Both the position numbers and the translations under genes were made by a program. From Leucobacter sp. 7(1) (GTDB lineage: Bacteria; Actinomycetota; Actinomycetes; Actinomycetales; Microbacteriaceae): a stretch of DNA of 52,758 bases. A model generated the notes under the pieces. It was given only the letters and a program-made list of their open reading frames with translations, did no database searches and was not told the origin of the DNA. Positions 52,746 to 52,758 of the stretch are shown one piece after another (the stretch's first letter is position 1; every line of letters begins with the position of its first letter). The stretch lies in NCBI RefSeq assembly GCF_900163635.1, contig NZ_FUID01000027.1, forward strand, positions 1 through 52,758, given 5' to 3'.

Positions 52746-52758
52746 GGGGGGGGGGGGG
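52746..52758. other. run of 13 G at the window end, probable assembly artefact
   Basis: The last 13 bases are all G and abut the edge, as seen when reads with no-signal G calls extend a contig end. Do not interpret biologically without raw data. Confidence 0.6.

Overview
The window reads as chromosomal DNA of a high-G+C actinobacterium, most likely of the family Microbacteriaceae and possibly close to Leucobacter (inferred from protein sequences and gene order; not tested by a search). The order pnp, M16 peptidase, dapB, thyA, folA, dapA, RNase J, ftsK, pgsA, cinA, clgR, DUF3046, recA, recX, miaB, miaA, dapF, hflX is a conserved actinobacterial core block. The left edge cuts a gene and the right edge ends in a run of 13 G, so both edges look like contig ends.

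Layout. 1-2 kb: the start of a DUF222/13E12-type HNH endonuclease gene and an IS110-family element whose upstream non-coding arm folds like a bridge-RNA module. 2-4 kb: three lineage-restricted membrane proteins. 4-5.7 kb: serA. 5.7-6.2 kb: a gene-free stretch with 28-bp tandem repeats, a 22-copy hexamer array and an IdeR/DtxR-type iron box. 6.2-9.7 kb: efeUOB iron-uptake operon. 10-13 kb: an APC permease and a nitrilase-family hydrolase, divergent from a TetR regulator across a 31-bp palindrome. 13-23.6 kb: pnp, a NYN-LOTUS putative RNase, M16 peptidase, dapB, an APC permease, a diguanylate cyclase, thyA and folA. 23.7-34.3 kb: dapA, RNase J, a FemX-MurJ-FemX cell-wall module, ftsK, pgsA and cinA. 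34.3-40 kb: clgR preceded by a probable leaderless micro-ORF, DUF3046, recA with LexA and DnaA boxes, recX, miaB and miaA. 40-46 kb: a PadR/permease-prefix pair with a perfect operator, a deaminase, a GNAT, dapF, an intergenic repeat, a methyltransferase and hflX. 46-50.6 kb: a metE, metE-like, metF operon. 50.6-52.7 kb: a large hairpin between polypyrimidine and polypurine tracts, then lipA and lipB.

Together the genes cover lysine/DAP synthesis (dapA, dapB, dapF), cell-wall precursor branching and flipping (FemX, MurJ), RNA decay (pnp, RNase J, NYN protein), DNA repair (recA, recX), tRNA A37 modification (miaA, miaB), one-carbon and methionine metabolism (thyA, folA, metE, metF, serA), lipoate synthesis and iron import. 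A recurring theme is promoter architecture: at least eleven start codons lie exactly 6-7 nt downstream of a TANNNT -10 hexamer, so leaderless transcription looks common here.

No tRNA, rRNA or CRISPR array was recognised. Large antisense reading frames opposite pnp, RNase J, ftsK and metE were judged to be shadows of high-G+C coding sequence.
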